Assembly (NCBI RefSeq): GCF_035319885.1 | Contig: NZ_CP141285.1 | Coordinates: forward strand, 2,984,001 to 3,048,000 | DNA length: 64,000 nt | Reading direction: 5' to 3' | Origin: Altererythrobacter sp. H2 | GTDB lineage: Bacteria; Pseudomonadota; Alphaproteobacteria; Sphingomonadales; Sphingomonadaceae | Shown: positions 8,566 to 18,283 of the stretch, in pieces | How the letters are laid out: every line of letters begins with the position of its first letter | Numbering within the stretch: position 1 is the first letter of the stretch | Translations under genes and position numbers: made by a program | The notes under the pieces: generated by a model | Seen by the model: only the letters and a program-made list of their open reading frames with translations | The model's database searches: none | Told to the model about the DNA's origin: nothing

Positions 8566-9372
8566 ATGTTCGAAACACTCCGCACGTTCTTCGGCAAGAA
8601 GGACCAGCCGCCCCGGCCCGCCCTGCCCGCAGGCGAGCGCGTCTATGCCATCGGCGACATCCACGGCCGACTCGACCTGTTCGAGGAACTGATCCACGCC
8701 ATCGAGCGCGATGAACTGGATGAACCCGCCTCGGGGCAGACCACCGTTGTCCTGCTGGGTGACCTGATCGACCGCGGGCCGCAGAGCGCCCAGGTGGTCG
8801 CCCGCGCCCGCGAATGGCAAGCCCGGCGGCCGCTCCGCATTCTGGCAGGCAACCACGAGGAAATGTTCCTCGAATCGTTCGACAGCGCGGATGTCCTGCG
8901 CCATTTCCTGAAGCACGGCGGCAAGGAAACGGTGCTGAGCTATGGCCTGCCCGAGGCCGTCTGCAACAACGCGACGCTCGAGGAAATTCAGGCGCACATG
9001 CACGGGTGCGTACCGAAGCAGGACCGCGACTTCATTGACGGGTTCGAATCGTGTGTTTCGATCGGGGACTACCTGTTCGTCCATGCAGGCATCCGGCCAG
9101 GGGTGCCGCTGGAAGCACAGGTGCGCCGCGACATGCTGTGGATCCGCGATCCCTTCCTGCGCTATCAGGATATGCATCCGCAGTTCGTCATCCACGGGCA
9201 CACCATCTGCGAAACAATTGACGAACACAGTAACCGGACCGGCATTGATACAGGCGCCTTTCGGTCTGGCATCTTGACCGCGATCGTGCTGGAGGGCGAG
9301 CGACGCCGCTACATCCAGGCAGTCGAGGAAGCGGGCATGATCGCAATCCACAAAGAGGAACAGACGGTATGA
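8566..9372 (+). CDS. PPP-type metallophosphoesterase (serine/threonine phosphatase-like)
   Basis: A 268-residue cytosolic protein with the three metallophosphoesterase motifs GDIHG, GDLIDRG and GNHE, plus VIHGHT near the C-terminus supplying further metal ligands. This is the pattern of bacterial PPP phosphatases (PrpA/lambda phosphatase type). Its stop overlaps the start of the UDP-glucose dehydrogenase gene as ATGA, so the two are co-translated. Regulation of polysaccharide precursor supply by dephosphorylation is plausible from the pairing but not shown. Confidence 0.85.
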   Translation: MFETLRTFFGKKDQPPRPALPAGERVYAIGDIHGRLDLFEELIHAIERDELDEPASGQTTVVLLGDLIDRGPQSAQVVARAREWQARRPLRILAGNHEEMFLESFDSADVLRHFLKHGGKETVLSYGLPEAVCNNATLEEIQAHMHGCVPKQDRDFIDGFESCVSIGDYLFVHAGIRPGVPLEAQVRRDMLWIRDPFLRYQDMHPQFVIHGHTICETIDEHSNRTGIDTGAFRSGILTAIVLEGERRRYIQAVEEAGMIAIHKEEQTV

Positions 9373-10679
9373 AGATCGCAATGGTTGGGTCGGGCTATGT
9401 CGGCCTGGTGTCGGGTGCGTGCTTCGCCGATTTCGGCCACGATGTGGTGTGCATCGACAAGGACCAGGGCAAGATCGACCGCCTGCACGCAGGGGTGATG
9501 CCGATCTACGAGCCCGGCCTTGACGCGCTGGTTGACAGCAATGTGAAAGCGGGCCGCCTGTCCTTCACCACCAGTCTGGCTGAGGGCATCCAGGGGGCAT
9601 CGGCCATCTTCATCGCGGTGGGAACCCCCAGCCGGCGCGGGGACGGCCATGCCGACCTGTCCTACGTTCATGCAGTGGCGCGCGAAGTGGGCGAAACGCT
9701 GGCCAACGATGCCGTGGTGGTGACCAAGTCGACGGTTCCGGTCGGCACCGGTGACGAGGTCGAACGGATCATCCGCGACTGCGCCCCGTCTCATCGCTTC
9801 GCAGTGGTCTCGAACCCCGAGTTTCTGCGCGAAGGGGCGGCGATCGGGGATTTCAAGCGTCCGGACCGGATCGTGATTGGCGCGGAGGACGAATTCGGCC
9901 GGGACGTGATGCGCGAAGTCTATCGCCCGCTGTTCCTGAATGAATCGCCGATCCTGTTCACCAGCCGCCGGTCGAGCGAGCTGATCAAGTATGCGGCCAA
10001 CGCCTTTCTTGCGACGAAGATCACCTTCATCAACGAAATGGCCGACCTCTGCGAGAAGACGGGCGCCAACGTGCAGGATGTGGCGCGCGGGATCGGGATG
10101 GACGGGCGGATCGGCGCCAAGTTCCTCCATGCAGGGCCTGGCTATGGGGGCTCATGCTTCCCGAAGGATACCCTGGCGCTGCTGAAAACCGCCGAGGATT
10201 ATGACAGCCCCGTCAGGATCGTGGAAGCGGTGGTCAAGGCCAACGACAGCCGCAAGCGCGCCATGGGCCGCAAGGTGCTGGAAGCGCTGGGCGGAATGGA
10301 AACGGCGCGCGGCAAGAAGGCCGCCCTGCTGGGCCTGACCTTCAAACCCAACACGGATGACATGCGTGACAGCCCGGCAATTGCCATTGCCCAGACGCTG
10401 GTGGATGCGGGCGTCATCGTGACAGCCTATGATCCCGAAGGCATGGAACAGGCCAGCCCCCTGATGCCTGACGTGACCATGTGCGACAGCCCCTATGCCG
10501 CCATCGAAGGGGCCGATGCCGTGGCCATCGTGACCGAGTGGGACGCCTTCCGCGCACTCGATCTCGACCGGGTCAAGGCGCTCGCCCACCGGCCGGTGCT
10601 GGTGGATCTGCGCAACATTTACCGCCCTGACGACATGCGCGCCGCCGGATTTGCTTACAGCAGCATCGGTCGCGGCTGA
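9369..10679 (+). CDS. ugd: UDP-glucose 6-dehydrogenase
   Basis: A 436-residue NAD-dependent enzyme oxidising UDP-glucose to UDP-glucuronate, a precursor of acidic exopolysaccharide. The N-terminal Rossmann motif is GSGYVGLVSGACFADFGHDV. The catalytic cysteine is C263 in GPGYGGSCFPKD. The C-terminal nucleotide-binding domain carries LGLTFKPNTDDMRDSPA. Length is normal for the family. Coupled to the upstream phosphatase gene. GDP-mannose dehydrogenase is the nearest alternative, but the motifs favour the UDP-glucose enzyme. Confidence 0.92.
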   Translation: MKIAMVGSGYVGLVSGACFADFGHDVVCIDKDQGKIDRLHAGVMPIYEPGLDALVDSNVKAGRLSFTTSLAEGIQGASAIFIAVGTPSRRGDGHADLSYVHAVAREVGETLANDAVVVTKSTVPVGTGDEVERIIRDCAPSHRFAVVSNPEFLREGAAIGDFKRPDRIVIGAEDEFGRDVMREVYRPLFLNESPILFTSRRSSELIKYAANAFLATKITFINEMADLCEKTGANVQDVARGIGMDGRIGAKFLHAGPGYGGSCFPKDTLALLKTAEDYDSPVRIVEAVVKANDSRKRAMGRKVLEALGGMETARGKKAALLGLTFKPNTDDMRDSPAIAIAQTLVDAGVIVTAYDPEGMEQASPLMPDVTMCDSPYAAIEGADAVAIVTEWDAFRALDLDRVKALAHRPVLVDLRNIYRPDDMRAAGFAYSSIGRG

Positions 10680-10852
10680 CCGGGAGACCGGGCCTTCGGC
10701 TCGCTTCCCGACCCTGTCAGAAACTGATTGACCTGGCGCGCATTTCTGCCGACACCTGTTAACATAACATAAGCATGGGTCGGTGAATCGAAATCGCGAA
10801 CGACGCGGGGTTTCCCCGTGCCGGGGTGCTTGTTGTTATACAGGGGTAAATC

Positions 10853-13800
10853 ATGAGAAAGCATCGGTATCTGGTTGGCGCCGGCGTGGTCGGCCTTGCT
10901 TCAGCAATGGCAGCGACGCCTGCCCTCGCCACTGAAACAGGCGGCGGCGAATCTGCCGAACAGGAAGTGGCCAGCGAAGCGATCGGCACCTTTTCCGGCT
11001 TCCGTGTCGTGGCGAGCGAAGAGACGATTCGCGCCGCCCGCCTCAGCTTCCAGGCTGATGAGGTTCCCGTTGCCACCCGCTTGCACAATCGCTTCATTCA
11101 GCCCACCCCCGAACTGATCGCGCGCGACGATATCGGCATCGGCGGCTCGGTCGATGTCGACAACACCCTGCCTGCGGTGGTCCAGCTGTTCATCGCCAAC
11201 AACGCCACGGGGCAGGTATTCCTCAACTGCACCGGTACGCTGATTAACCCGCGCACCGTGCTGACTGCGGCGCACTGCATGAACAGCCGATCGTCCGAGG
11301 CCTATGGTCAGCTCGGCGGCGCTTCGGAGTTCTCGATGCTGATCGGGACCGGGGTTGATACTTCGACCAGGCTGTTCAACACGCTCAACAACGGCGCCGG
11401 TTATGCTGCGGGCGGCGTGGCCAGCAGCACCGACGTGATCCTTCACCCGTCGGGCTCTCCGGCCCAGGGCACGCTCGATTTCCCCTATGCCGACGTCGTT
11501 TTCATTGCGCTCGATGCACCGATTACCGACGTGCAGGCCATGCCGATCCTGCTCTCGCCGCTGACCCAGCTGACCCATGTGATCCTGACCGGGTACGGCA
11601 CCAACGGCACCGGCGATCTGGGCGCAGTCAATACCGGCGGCCGCTTCCTGCGCCGCGTGGGCGAGAACATGATGGGCATGATCGGCTCGAACGCCGATTT
11701 CATTGACGGGATCTTCTTTGCAGAAGCCCCGACTGCCGATACCTTCGGTATCGAAACCCAGGTCATGTACTGGGTGGACTTCGACGATCCGAACCGGACT
11801 CAGGCGGACGTGGATAACTGTGCTTTCACCGGCACCAACATAAGCTGTACCACGTTTGCTGGTGTGGATGCGATCGACTGGTTCCCGGGCGATGCCCTGC
11901 CGCGCGAATCCGGTACCGCGCCCGGTGACAGCGGATCGCCGATCATCGTCGATCAGCTTTATGATTTCCCGGTTGTCGCGGGCGTATTGAGCGGCGGCTA
12001 CGACTTCTTCGGACGCAACAACCGCTACGGCGACACAAGCTTCTACAACCCGCTGTTCCCGTTTTTCGAGTTCATCACCGAGAACACGCCCTACAAGTAT
12101 GTCTCGGCCAAGGGCGGCAACGGTAACTGGTCCAACACCAATTACTGGACCCAGGATCTCGATCCCGGTTTCTTCATCGATGACGGAACGGGCAAGCTGG
12201 TCAACGGCATCCCCGGCGGGTCCGAACAAGGCGTTTACGCCACCGGGCCGAAACTCGGCACGATCATCAACGATGATGTGTCGGACAATTCGACCGCACC
12301 TTCGCAGTTCCTGCCCCCGCAGGGCACGCCGGGCTTCGGTGCCAACCTGCCCGAATCCTCGGTCCTGCTCGGGCCGGGTTCGACCGGGTTCGTACCCAAC
12401 AACACCGATGGCGAAGTCGGTACCGCGTTCGACAATCCGGCGCAGTATTTCGATGTGCTGCTCAACCGGCAGGGCACCACCACTGTCGATATGGCGGTGA
12501 CAATCGACAAGCTGGCGCTGGACCACCGGAACGCACGCTTCATCCTGCCATCGGCTTTCACCTTCGATACCATCATCGGTTTCGAACAGTTCAACGGCAC
12601 CTCGGTCATCGAAGGCACGTTGAATGCCGGCGTGGCGGCCATGTTCGGTGGGCGGATGGCCGGCACCGGAACGATTTCGACCGAGGCCTTCTTCAACCTG
12701 GGCGGCCAGCTGCTGCCGGGTGGCACCAACCGCGCCCGCACCTTCACCGTTGACGGCGATTACGTGCAGGTTGGCAACGGGGTCTACATTGCCGACATCG
12801 GCCTGCTCCGTGGTCCGCAGGTTCAGGATCTGCTGGTGGTGACCGGTGAAGCGGTCCTCGGCGGGCATCTGGTGGTCAACCCGATCAACCGGGTCTCGCC
12901 GCGTTATGGCGCCAAGTTCACGGTCCTTTCGGCAGGCCTGGTCGACGGAAACTTCGACACGGTCACGCTCATCACTGATTCCCCGCTGCTGTTTGCCACC
13001 AGCACGGTGGTCGAGAACGACGTGGTCGTGGAAATCGGGGCAAGGTCGATCAACGCCGTCGTGGGTGCCAGCAGTGGCCTCGCTTCGGTCGGCTCTGCCC
13101 TCGATGCCCTGCGCTTCACCGGGCGCTACAGCGCGTACCAGCACCTGTTCGGCGTGATCGACAGCGCCGGCTTCCAGAGCTTCGGCCAGACGCTTGCCAG
13201 CCTCACCCCGACCAGCGGCTTCCGCCAGTCGGCTTCGGCCAACGGCTTTGCGCAACGCTTTACCGGGCACATTGCCCAGCGCACGATCAACCTGCGCGGG
13301 GCCGATCCGGCCGCGTCGGGCTTCTCAGCTGCCGGCAATGCCACCTTCGCGCAGGCCGGCACCGCGCCGGTGGAGCCGGGCAAGCTCGGCTTCTTCGGAT
13401 CGGTCAGCGGCTCGTTCCTGAACATGGCGGAAAACGGCAAGTCGCCCGGCTCGACCGGACTGGAAGACGTCGCATTCCTGCAGGCAGGCGAACTGACCAT
13501 CGGGGCTGACTACCGCGTGTCTGACGGCATCACCGTCGGCCTGGCCATGACCAACATCCGCAACAGCGCGCAGAGCGTGTCGGGCTTCCGTCCGAACGAG
13601 GATGAAAGCGTGGCCACCGCCGCCTATGCCGCCGCCACCTTCGGCAAGGGTTTTGCCGACATGTACGTCGGCTATGCCAGCCAGGACTACGGCGTGGAGC
13701 GGACCAGCCAGGGCGACTTCACCACCTCCTATCGCAGCGCCCTCGGCTCTGCCGATGGCGAGCAGACCTTTGCCGGTCTGCGGATGGGCTATGCGATGGA

Positions 13801-14245
13801 GCCGGCCAAGGGCCTGACCGTCGGGCCGGTGGTCAGCCTCGACTACGTTCGGTCGGACCTGGGCGGCTTCACCGAGTACGGTGCAGGCGTGTTCGGCCTC
13901 AACGTGCGGGAGCGGACCTTCACCTCGCTCGGGGCCAAGCTGGGTGCCATGGCCTCGCTTGACATGAACGTGGGCCGCAAGGGCAAGCTGACAGCGTTCG
14001 GCTCGGTCGCCTACGCGCGGGAACTGGCTGACAAGGAAGACGTGATCACCGCAGCCTTCCTCGGTGCCGAGGACGTGCCGTTCACGATCGCCAACCAGCT
14101 CGATCCGCAGTGGGTCTCGGTCAATGCCGGGGCAGAGCTGTCGATCTCCGATCGCCTGAGCACCAAGATGAGCATGACCTCCGACCTCGGCCGGGGCGTG
14201 CTCACCAACAACCAGGCCAACCTGTCGCTGAACTGGAAGTTCTGA
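10853..14245 (+). CDS. Autotransporter with trypsin-like (S1) protease passenger
   Basis: A 1130-residue type V secreted protein. A signal peptide (VVGLASAMAATPALA) is followed by an S1 protease domain with catalytic triad H141 in TAAHCM, D214 in YADVVFIALD and S360 in PGDSGSP, with a cysteine pair around the histidine. Residues about 470-830 look like a beta-helical stalk, including the passenger-associated repeat-like passage with GGQLLPGG. The last ~280 residues form the autotransporter beta-barrel ending in NLSLNWKF. The substrate is unknown; an exported protease is expected to act at the cell surface or be released. AGGGG lies a few bases before the start. Confidence 0.9.
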   Translation: MRKHRYLVGAGVVGLASAMAATPALATETGGGESAEQEVASEAIGTFSGFRVVASEETIRAARLSFQADEVPVATRLHNRFIQPTPELIARDDIGIGGSVDVDNTLPAVVQLFIANNATGQVFLNCTGTLINPRTVLTAAHCMNSRSSEAYGQLGGASEFSMLIGTGVDTSTRLFNTLNNGAGYAAGGVASSTDVILHPSGSPAQGTLDFPYADVVFIALDAPITDVQAMPILLSPLTQLTHVILTGYGTNGTGDLGAVNTGGRFLRRVGENMMGMIGSNADFIDGIFFAEAPTADTFGIETQVMYWVDFDDPNRTQADVDNCAFTGTNISCTTFAGVDAIDWFPGDALPRESGTAPGDSGSPIIVDQLYDFPVVAGVLSGGYDFFGRNNRYGDTSFYNPLFPFFEFITENTPYKYVSAKGGNGNWSNTNYWTQDLDPGFFIDDGTGKLVNGIPGGSEQGVYATGPKLGTIINDDVSDNSTAPSQFLPPQGTPGFGANLPESSVLLGPGSTGFVPNNTDGEVGTAFDNPAQYFDVLLNRQGTTTVDMAVTIDKLALDHRNARFILPSAFTFDTIIGFEQFNGTSVIEGTLNAGVAAMFGGRMAGTGTISTEAFFNLGGQLLPGGTNRARTFTVDGDYVQVGNGVYIADIGLLRGPQVQDLLVVTGEAVLGGHLVVNPINRVSPRYGAKFTVLSAGLVDGNFDTVTLITDSPLLFATSTVVENDVVVEIGARSINAVVGASSGLASVGSALDALRFTGRYSAYQHLFGVIDSAGFQSFGQTLASLTPTSGFRQSASANGFAQRFTGHIAQRTINLRGADPAASGFSAAGNATFAQAGTAPVEPGKLGFFGSVSGSFLNMAENGKSPGSTGLEDVAFLQAGELTIGADYRVSDGITVGLAMTNIRNSAQSVSGFRPNEDESVATAAYAAATFGKGFADMYVGYASQDYGVERTSQGDFTTSYRSALGSADGEQTFAGLRMGYAMEPAKGLTVGPVVSLDYVRSDLGGFTEYGAGVFGLNVRERTFTSLGAKLGAMASLDMNVGRKGKLTAFGSVAYARELADKEDVITAAFLGAEDVPFTIANQLDPQWVSVNAGAELSISDRLSTKMSMTSDLGRGVLTNNQANLSLNWKF

Positions 14246-14270
14246 CGGGTCTGCCCTGCAGCCGACATAA

Positions 14271-14310
14271 AAAGGCGCCTCCGGAGCGATCCGGGGGCGC
14301 CTTTCGTTTT
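14271..14310 (+). terminator. Intrinsic terminator after the autotransporter
   Basis: A 14-bp stem (14271-14284 with 14291-14304, one G-U pair) with loop AGCGAT is followed by CGTTTT. It lies 25 bp past the autotransporter stop. The stem begins with AAA, so it may also work on the opposite strand. Confidence 0.85.
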
Positions 14311-14335
14311 GCAGGCTTGACTTGGTCGGACCGGA

Positions 14336-15118
14336 TTATCCGAACCAGCGCCGCCGGTTGGCTGGATCGCGCAATCCGGCCAGCGTGGCGATCACCACCA
14401 GCACGGCGGCAGCGGCGCAGGCCAGCGCGATGAGGTCGGACTGTTGCCCCCCGCGCAGGTAGATAGCCGCCAGCGCCCAGCAGAACACTCCGGCATACCA
14501 CGGGTTGCCCTTGCTGCGATGCACGGCCAGCGCCGCGATCAGACCGCCGACCAGCACCATCACGGCGGTGATCTGAGGATAGGCCAGCCCGCCGCCAATG
14601 CCATGATAGACCAGCGAGGCGCTCACATTGACGATGGTCGCGGCGGTCAGCCAGGCGGCCAGCGCACTGAACACCAGCGCCACGATCCAGCGCTCGAAAC
14701 CGGTAAAAGCCGGTGCATAGCGCACCAGCGTGCTCAGGATCACCAGCAGCGCCACGAGCGAAGTGGCGATGATGATAACGCTGACGAATGTAAGGCTCGC
14801 AAACTGGGTGTAGATTGCCCAGACCCCTTGCGCCGCCAGGGCAATGGCAGCCCACCAGCCGATGCGGTGAACCAGGGCATTGCGGCGCTGCCTGGGCAGG
14901 GCCTGCCACACGGCAAACACCGCCGATCCCAGAAACAGCGGGCCCCAGATGGCGAAGGCCCAGCCGGCGGGCGTGATCAGGGTGCGGGTGCTGTCCGACC
15001 GCTCCCCGATCGGCTCGCCAAGCCCCAACTGGGGCAGGAAGGTTGCACCAATCTGCAGGCACACCGCCAGCACGATGGCAATCCGCTGGGCGGGCGAGCG
15101 TTCGATCGTCTGAGTCAT
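14336..15118 (-). CDS. TspO/MBR-like (tryptophan-rich sensory protein) membrane protein
   Basis: A 260-residue protein with about eight predicted hydrophobic helices. The segment ITPAGWAFAIWGPLFLGSA and later tryptophans (RIGWWAAIALAAQGVWAIY) match the long bacterial variant of the TspO/MBR family. Classical TspO is a five-helix tetrapyrrole-binding protein; the longer form has no assigned function. The ATG at 15118 is used because longer versions run into rnpB. No good ribosome-binding site is seen, so the exact start is uncertain. Confidence 0.6.
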   Translation of the reverse strand: MTQTIERSPAQRIAIVLAVCLQIGATFLPQLGLGEPIGERSDSTRTLITPAGWAFAIWGPLFLGSAVFAVWQALPRQRRNALVHRIGWWAAIALAAQGVWAIYTQFASLTFVSVIIIATSLVALLVILSTLVRYAPAFTGFERWIVALVFSALAAWLTAATIVNVSASLVYHGIGGGLAYPQITAVMVLVGGLIAALAVHRSKGNPWYAGVFCWALAAIYLRGGQQSDLIALACAAAAVLVVIATLAGLRDPANRRRWFG

Positions 15119-15184
15119 GATGCAGGAAGTCCCGTGTTGTGGCCTGGGTTCCTGCAACGCGCGATCATGCCGGGCCGGTAAGCT

Positions 15185-15603
15185 GTGCCAGGGGGCCTGT
15201 AAGCCGGGTTCTGTCCCGCCGACGGTATCCCAAGGGGGACCGTATCGGCGGGGGCAGCCATTCATCTGGGCCATGGATTGCTCCATGGCTCGAGCAGCCA
15301 ACCCGGGCCTCTTGGGGCGAAACACCCCTGCCTTTCGGCACGAGGCCCCTATTTGGCCTTGCTCCGGGTGGGGTTTGCCATGCGGGCGCTGTTGCCAGAA
15401 CCCCGGTGCGCTCTTGCCGCACCCTTTCACCCTTACCTGTGCCCGGACCAGGTCCGGGCCATCGGCGGTCTGCTCTCTGTGGCACTTTCCCTTTACCGGA
15501 AACCGAAATCCCCGGCACGGCGGGCGTTACCCGCCACCCTTGTTTCGTGGAGCCCGGACTTTCCTCGGCACTTGCGTGACGCGGCTGCCCGGCCCCCTGG
15601 CAC
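15185..15603 (-). ncRNA. rnpB: RNase P RNA
   Basis: The catalytic RNA of RNase P, which matures tRNA 5' ends. The conserved 5' element GAGGAAAGTCCGGGCTCCAC is present on the minus strand at 15548-15567, and the universal 3' element ACAGAACCCGGCTTACAG at 15197-15214. The two ends form a perfect 13-bp P1 helix (15185-15197 with 15591-15603), which fixes the boundaries to within a few bases. The 419-nt length fits alphaproteobacterial type A RNA. Confidence 0.96.
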
Positions 15604-15650
15604 CGCGCCTTATAGACCGGCGCGGGCACACAGGGAAGCGGGCGTCGCGG

Positions 15651-16370
15651 TCAGTTGCCCTCGCCGCCGATATTGGCCAGCGATTCGTCGGGGGACAGCA
15701 GGTAGCACCACAGCAACGCCCCGATCGCAGCGCCCACCAGCGGAGCCAGCCAGAACAGCCACAGCTGCCCGACCGCGCCGGTTTCGGCATAGAACGCCAC
15801 GCTGGTCGAACGCGCCGGATTGACCGAGGTGTTGGTGACCGGAATCGAGATCAGGTGGATCAGGGTCAGTGCGAGACCGATCGATATCGGGGCAAAGCCA
15901 CCGGGCACCTTGGTAGAGGTGGAGCCGAGGATGACCAGCAGGAAACCGGCGGTGAGCACGATCTCGATCACCAGCGCGGCCTGCATCGAATAGCCGCCCG
16001 GCGACAGGTCGCCATAGCCGTTCGAGGCGAACCCGCCGGGCGTCCAGCCTTCCATTCCCGAAGCGATCACGAACAGCGTGCCCGCCGCGATGAATGCCCC
16101 CAGCACCTGCGCCGCCCAGTAGGGCGCCAGCTCGCCCCATCCGTGCCGTCCGGCCACGCACAGGCCCAGCGTGACCGCCGGATTGAAGTGCCCGCCGGAA
16201 ATCCCGCCCACGGCATAGGCCATGGTCAGCACGGTGAGGCCGAACGCCAGCGACACTCCTGCAAAACCGATGCCGAGCTCTGGAAATGCTGCAGCGAGCA
16301 CCGCCGAACCGCACCCCCCGAATACCAGCCAGAACGTGCCGAGTGCCTCGGCAGACATCTTGCGGATCAT
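15651..16370 (-). CDS. aqpZ: Aquaporin Z family water channel
   Basis: A 239-residue six-helix channel of the MIP family. Both pore signatures are present: [13 protein letters not shown] in the first half and [14 protein letters not shown] in the second. The histidine-containing water-specific filter and the short loops favour a water channel over a glycerol facilitator. A strong GGGAGGGG site precedes the ATG at 16370. Monocistronic, upstream of rnpB on the same strand. Confidence 0.92.
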   Translation of the reverse strand: MIRKMSAEALGTFWLVFGGCGSAVLAAAFPELGIGFAGVSLAFGLTVLTMAYAVGGISGGHFNPAVTLGLCVAGRHGWGELAPYWAAQVLGAFIAAGTLFVIASGMEGWTPGGFASNGYGDLSPGGYSMQAALVIEIVLTAGFLLVILGSTSTKVPGGFAPISIGLALTLIHLISIPVTNTSVNPARSTSVAFYAETGAVGQLWLFWLAPLVGAAIGALLWCYLLSPDESLANIGGEGN

Positions 16371-16463
16371 GGAACCCCTCCCCTTTTTCTTGTCCGAAAT
16401 CAGGAGAGTGCGCGTTTTTCAGCGCTTTGCAAGCCGGTTAACGATTGCAGATCGTTCGCCCGC

Positions 16464-16838
16464 TCACCCCGCTGACCCCGCTGCCTGGTCGGCATACTGG
16501 TCGAAGGCTTCCAGTGCCTGCGCCGCATACATCGCGCTGGGGCCGGCCCCCATGTAGACCGCCAGGCCGAGCGTCTCGGCGATTTCCTCGCGCGTGGCGC
16601 CGTGCTTGCGCGCGCCTTCGACATGGTAGGTCACGCACGGATCGCACCGGACCGCGACCGAGATCGCCACCGCCAGCAATTCCTTGGTCTTGGCATCGAG
16701 CGCGCCGCCTTCGTGCGCCGCCGCCCCCATTTCGCGGAACGCCTTCATCACGCCCGGCGCGCCCTTGTGCAGTTCCCGGATCGCCGGGATAAGATTGGCG
16801 GCCATCGCGGGCCAGTCCTTGAAATTGGTGTGCGCCAT
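16464..16838 (-). CDS. Carboxymuconolactone decarboxylase/AhpD-like protein
   Basis: A 124-residue all-helical protein of the CMD family. The redox-type motif CDPCVTYH (CxxC followed by histidine) places it with AhpD-like alkylhydroperoxidases rather than true decarboxylases. The core LDAKTKELLAVAISVAVRCDPC and the trailing ATREEIAETLGLAVYM are typical. Likely a homo-oligomeric peroxide-related thiol protein; the partner is unknown. AAGGAA precedes the ATG. Confidence 0.88.
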   Translation of the reverse strand: MAHTNFKDWPAMAANLIPAIRELHKGAPGVMKAFREMGAAAHEGGALDAKTKELLAVAISVAVRCDPCVTYHVEGARKHGATREEIAETLGLAVYMGAGPSAMYAAQALEAFDQYADQAAGSAG

Positions 16839-16909
16839 GTGGGGTTCCTTGCTGTGAGAAACCCCGTCTAGGCGTCGGGCCGGCCGCCAACCTTGACCTG
16901 CATCAAAAA

Positions 16910-17614
16910 TCAGCGGGTTGCACCGCGATCCCGGTCAAGCAGCAACTGGAACAGGATCGCGCGGACCTCGCCATCGACCACGCCGTCAATCCGGTGCGGG
17001 CGCCAGCGGCGCTGGAAAGCGGCCACCGCCTTGGCGGGATCGGTGATATCGTATCCGTACCGCTCCAGCGCGAGGAAGAAGGCGCCATCGTTATCGAACG
17101 GATCGCCCAGCTGCACGCCCGGGCGCGGCAGGCACAGGCGATACTCCGCCAGCCATTCCCACGGGAACAGCTCGCCCGGATCGACCTTGCGCGCCGGGGC
17201 CACATCGGAATGGCCGACCACGTTGGCCCGGGGAATGTCGTGGGTGCGCAGGATGCGGGCCAGCAGCGGCACCAGCGCCTCCACCTGCGCTTCTGCGAAG
17301 GGGCGATAGCCCAGTGCATGGCCCGGATGGTCAAGCTCGATCCCGATGCTGGCCGAATTGACATCGCGCACGCCGCGCCAGCACGATGCCCCCGCGTGCC
17401 AGGCGCGTTTGTCTTCCGGCACCAGCCGGATCACCTCGCCCTCTTCGGTAATGCAGTAATGCGCGCTGACCTCGGCCGCCGGATCGCACATCCGCTCCAG
17501 CGCGGTGTCCACCGGCTTCATCTCGGTATAGTGCAGCACCACCATGGAGATGGGCAGCTTGCGCTCGTTCCAGTTGGGCGAAGGGCATTCGCGGTGGACG
17601 AGCGGGTCGGTCAT
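16910..17614 (-). CDS. N-acetylmuramoyl-L-alanine amidase (Amidase_2)
   Basis: A 234-residue type 2 amidase that cleaves the lactyl-amide bond between muramic acid and the peptide stem. Zinc ligands appear as the histidine in VVLHYTEM, the histidine in GHSDVAP and the aspartate of RKVDPG, with the catalytic region SIGIELDHPGH between. A short C-terminal helical segment (AVAAFQRRWRPHRIDG) resembles a peptidoglycan-binding domain. No signal peptide is seen, as in cytosolic AmpD/AmiD relatives involved in muropeptide recycling. Its start overlaps the chpT stop by one base. Confidence 0.9.
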   Translation of the reverse strand: MTDPLVHRECPSPNWNERKLPISMVVLHYTEMKPVDTALERMCDPAAEVSAHYCITEEGEVIRLVPEDKRAWHAGASCWRGVRDVNSASIGIELDHPGHALGYRPFAEAQVEALVPLLARILRTHDIPRANVVGHSDVAPARKVDPGELFPWEWLAEYRLCLPRPGVQLGDPFDNDGAFFLALERYGYDITDPAKAVAAFQRRWRPHRIDGVVDGEVRAILFQLLLDRDRGATR

Positions 17615-18273
17615 CAGCCAATCAGGCCCTCAGGTTGCGGCAGCACCGCCCCCAGGACAAGCGCTTCGTCGGTCAGGTGATACTGCAACCCGCCGCCGGT
17701 CTGTTCCGCCAGCAAGCCCATCAGGTGAGCCGGCGCGGTGCGGCTGGTCAGTTCCGCGGGCGAAAGTTCGCCCTGCAAGGCCTGCCCGACAACCGGGTCA
17801 AAGGCGATTTTCGGGCCGGTGGCGCGCACCACGATTTCATAGTCCGAATCGCGCCGTTCGACCCCGACATCGAGCGTGCCGCCCCGCACCAGGGTGTCGA
17901 GCCCGATCTGCGCGAGGTTGAGCAGGATCTTGACCGCCGGCTTGGGCAGCTTGGCTTCATCGAGCGCCCAGTTGATCGTGATCCGCTTGGCATCACCCAC
18001 CAGCGCCTGGATCAACGCCCTGGGCTCGGCCACTTCGACCATTTCGCCGAATCCGCCCGCTGCGCCAAAGGCGAGCCGGAAGAACTTCAGCTTGTCGGTG
18101 CTGATACGGGCGCTCTGCTCCAGCAGTTCAAAACAGCGCTGGCGCATCTCCGGGTCGTTTTCACTGGCAAGCAGTTCGAGCCCGTTGCTGAGTGCGCCCA
18201 CCGGCGAAAGCATGTCATGGCACAGGCGCGAGCATAGCAGGCTGGCGAGATCGATGGCGTCCTGGTTGTTCAT
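17614..18273 (-). CDS. chpT: Histidine phosphotransferase ChpT
   Basis: A 219-residue protein of the alphaproteobacterial ChpT family, which passes phosphate from CckA to CtrA and CpdR in cell-cycle control. The phospho-accepting histidine is H19 in LCSRLCHDMLSPVGALSNG, in a two-helix hairpin. The C-terminal half is a degenerate ATPase-like fold without the nucleotide-binding boxes, as in ChpT. The ATG at 18273 has TAGGAG upstream, which overlaps the stop codon of the preceding JAMM gene. A longer frame from 18384 lacks support. Co-transcribed with the amidase. Confidence 0.88.
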   Translation of the reverse strand: MNNQDAIDLASLLCSRLCHDMLSPVGALSNGLELLASENDPEMRQRCFELLEQSARISTDKLKFFRLAFGAAGGFGEMVEVAEPRALIQALVGDAKRITINWALDEAKLPKPAVKILLNLAQIGLDTLVRGGTLDVGVERRDSDYEIVVRATGPKIAFDPVVGQALQGELSPAELTSRTAPAHLMGLLAEQTGGGLQYHLTDEALVLGAVLPQPEGLIG

Positions 18274-18283
18274 GGCACCTCTC

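Noticed and set aside
10680-10852. Promoter of the autotransporter from TTGACC at 10728
   Set aside because: No -10 element at acceptable spacing could be found.
10901-13270. A 789-codon frame antisense to the autotransporter
   Set aside because: High-GC shadow: no ribosome-binding site, no recognisable domain, arginine/glycine/aspartate-rich composition.
15139-15823. Several open frames on both strands across 15.1-15.8 kb
   Set aside because: They lie over the RNase P RNA, which is supported by a 13-bp P1 helix and conserved elements; the frames have low-complexity products.
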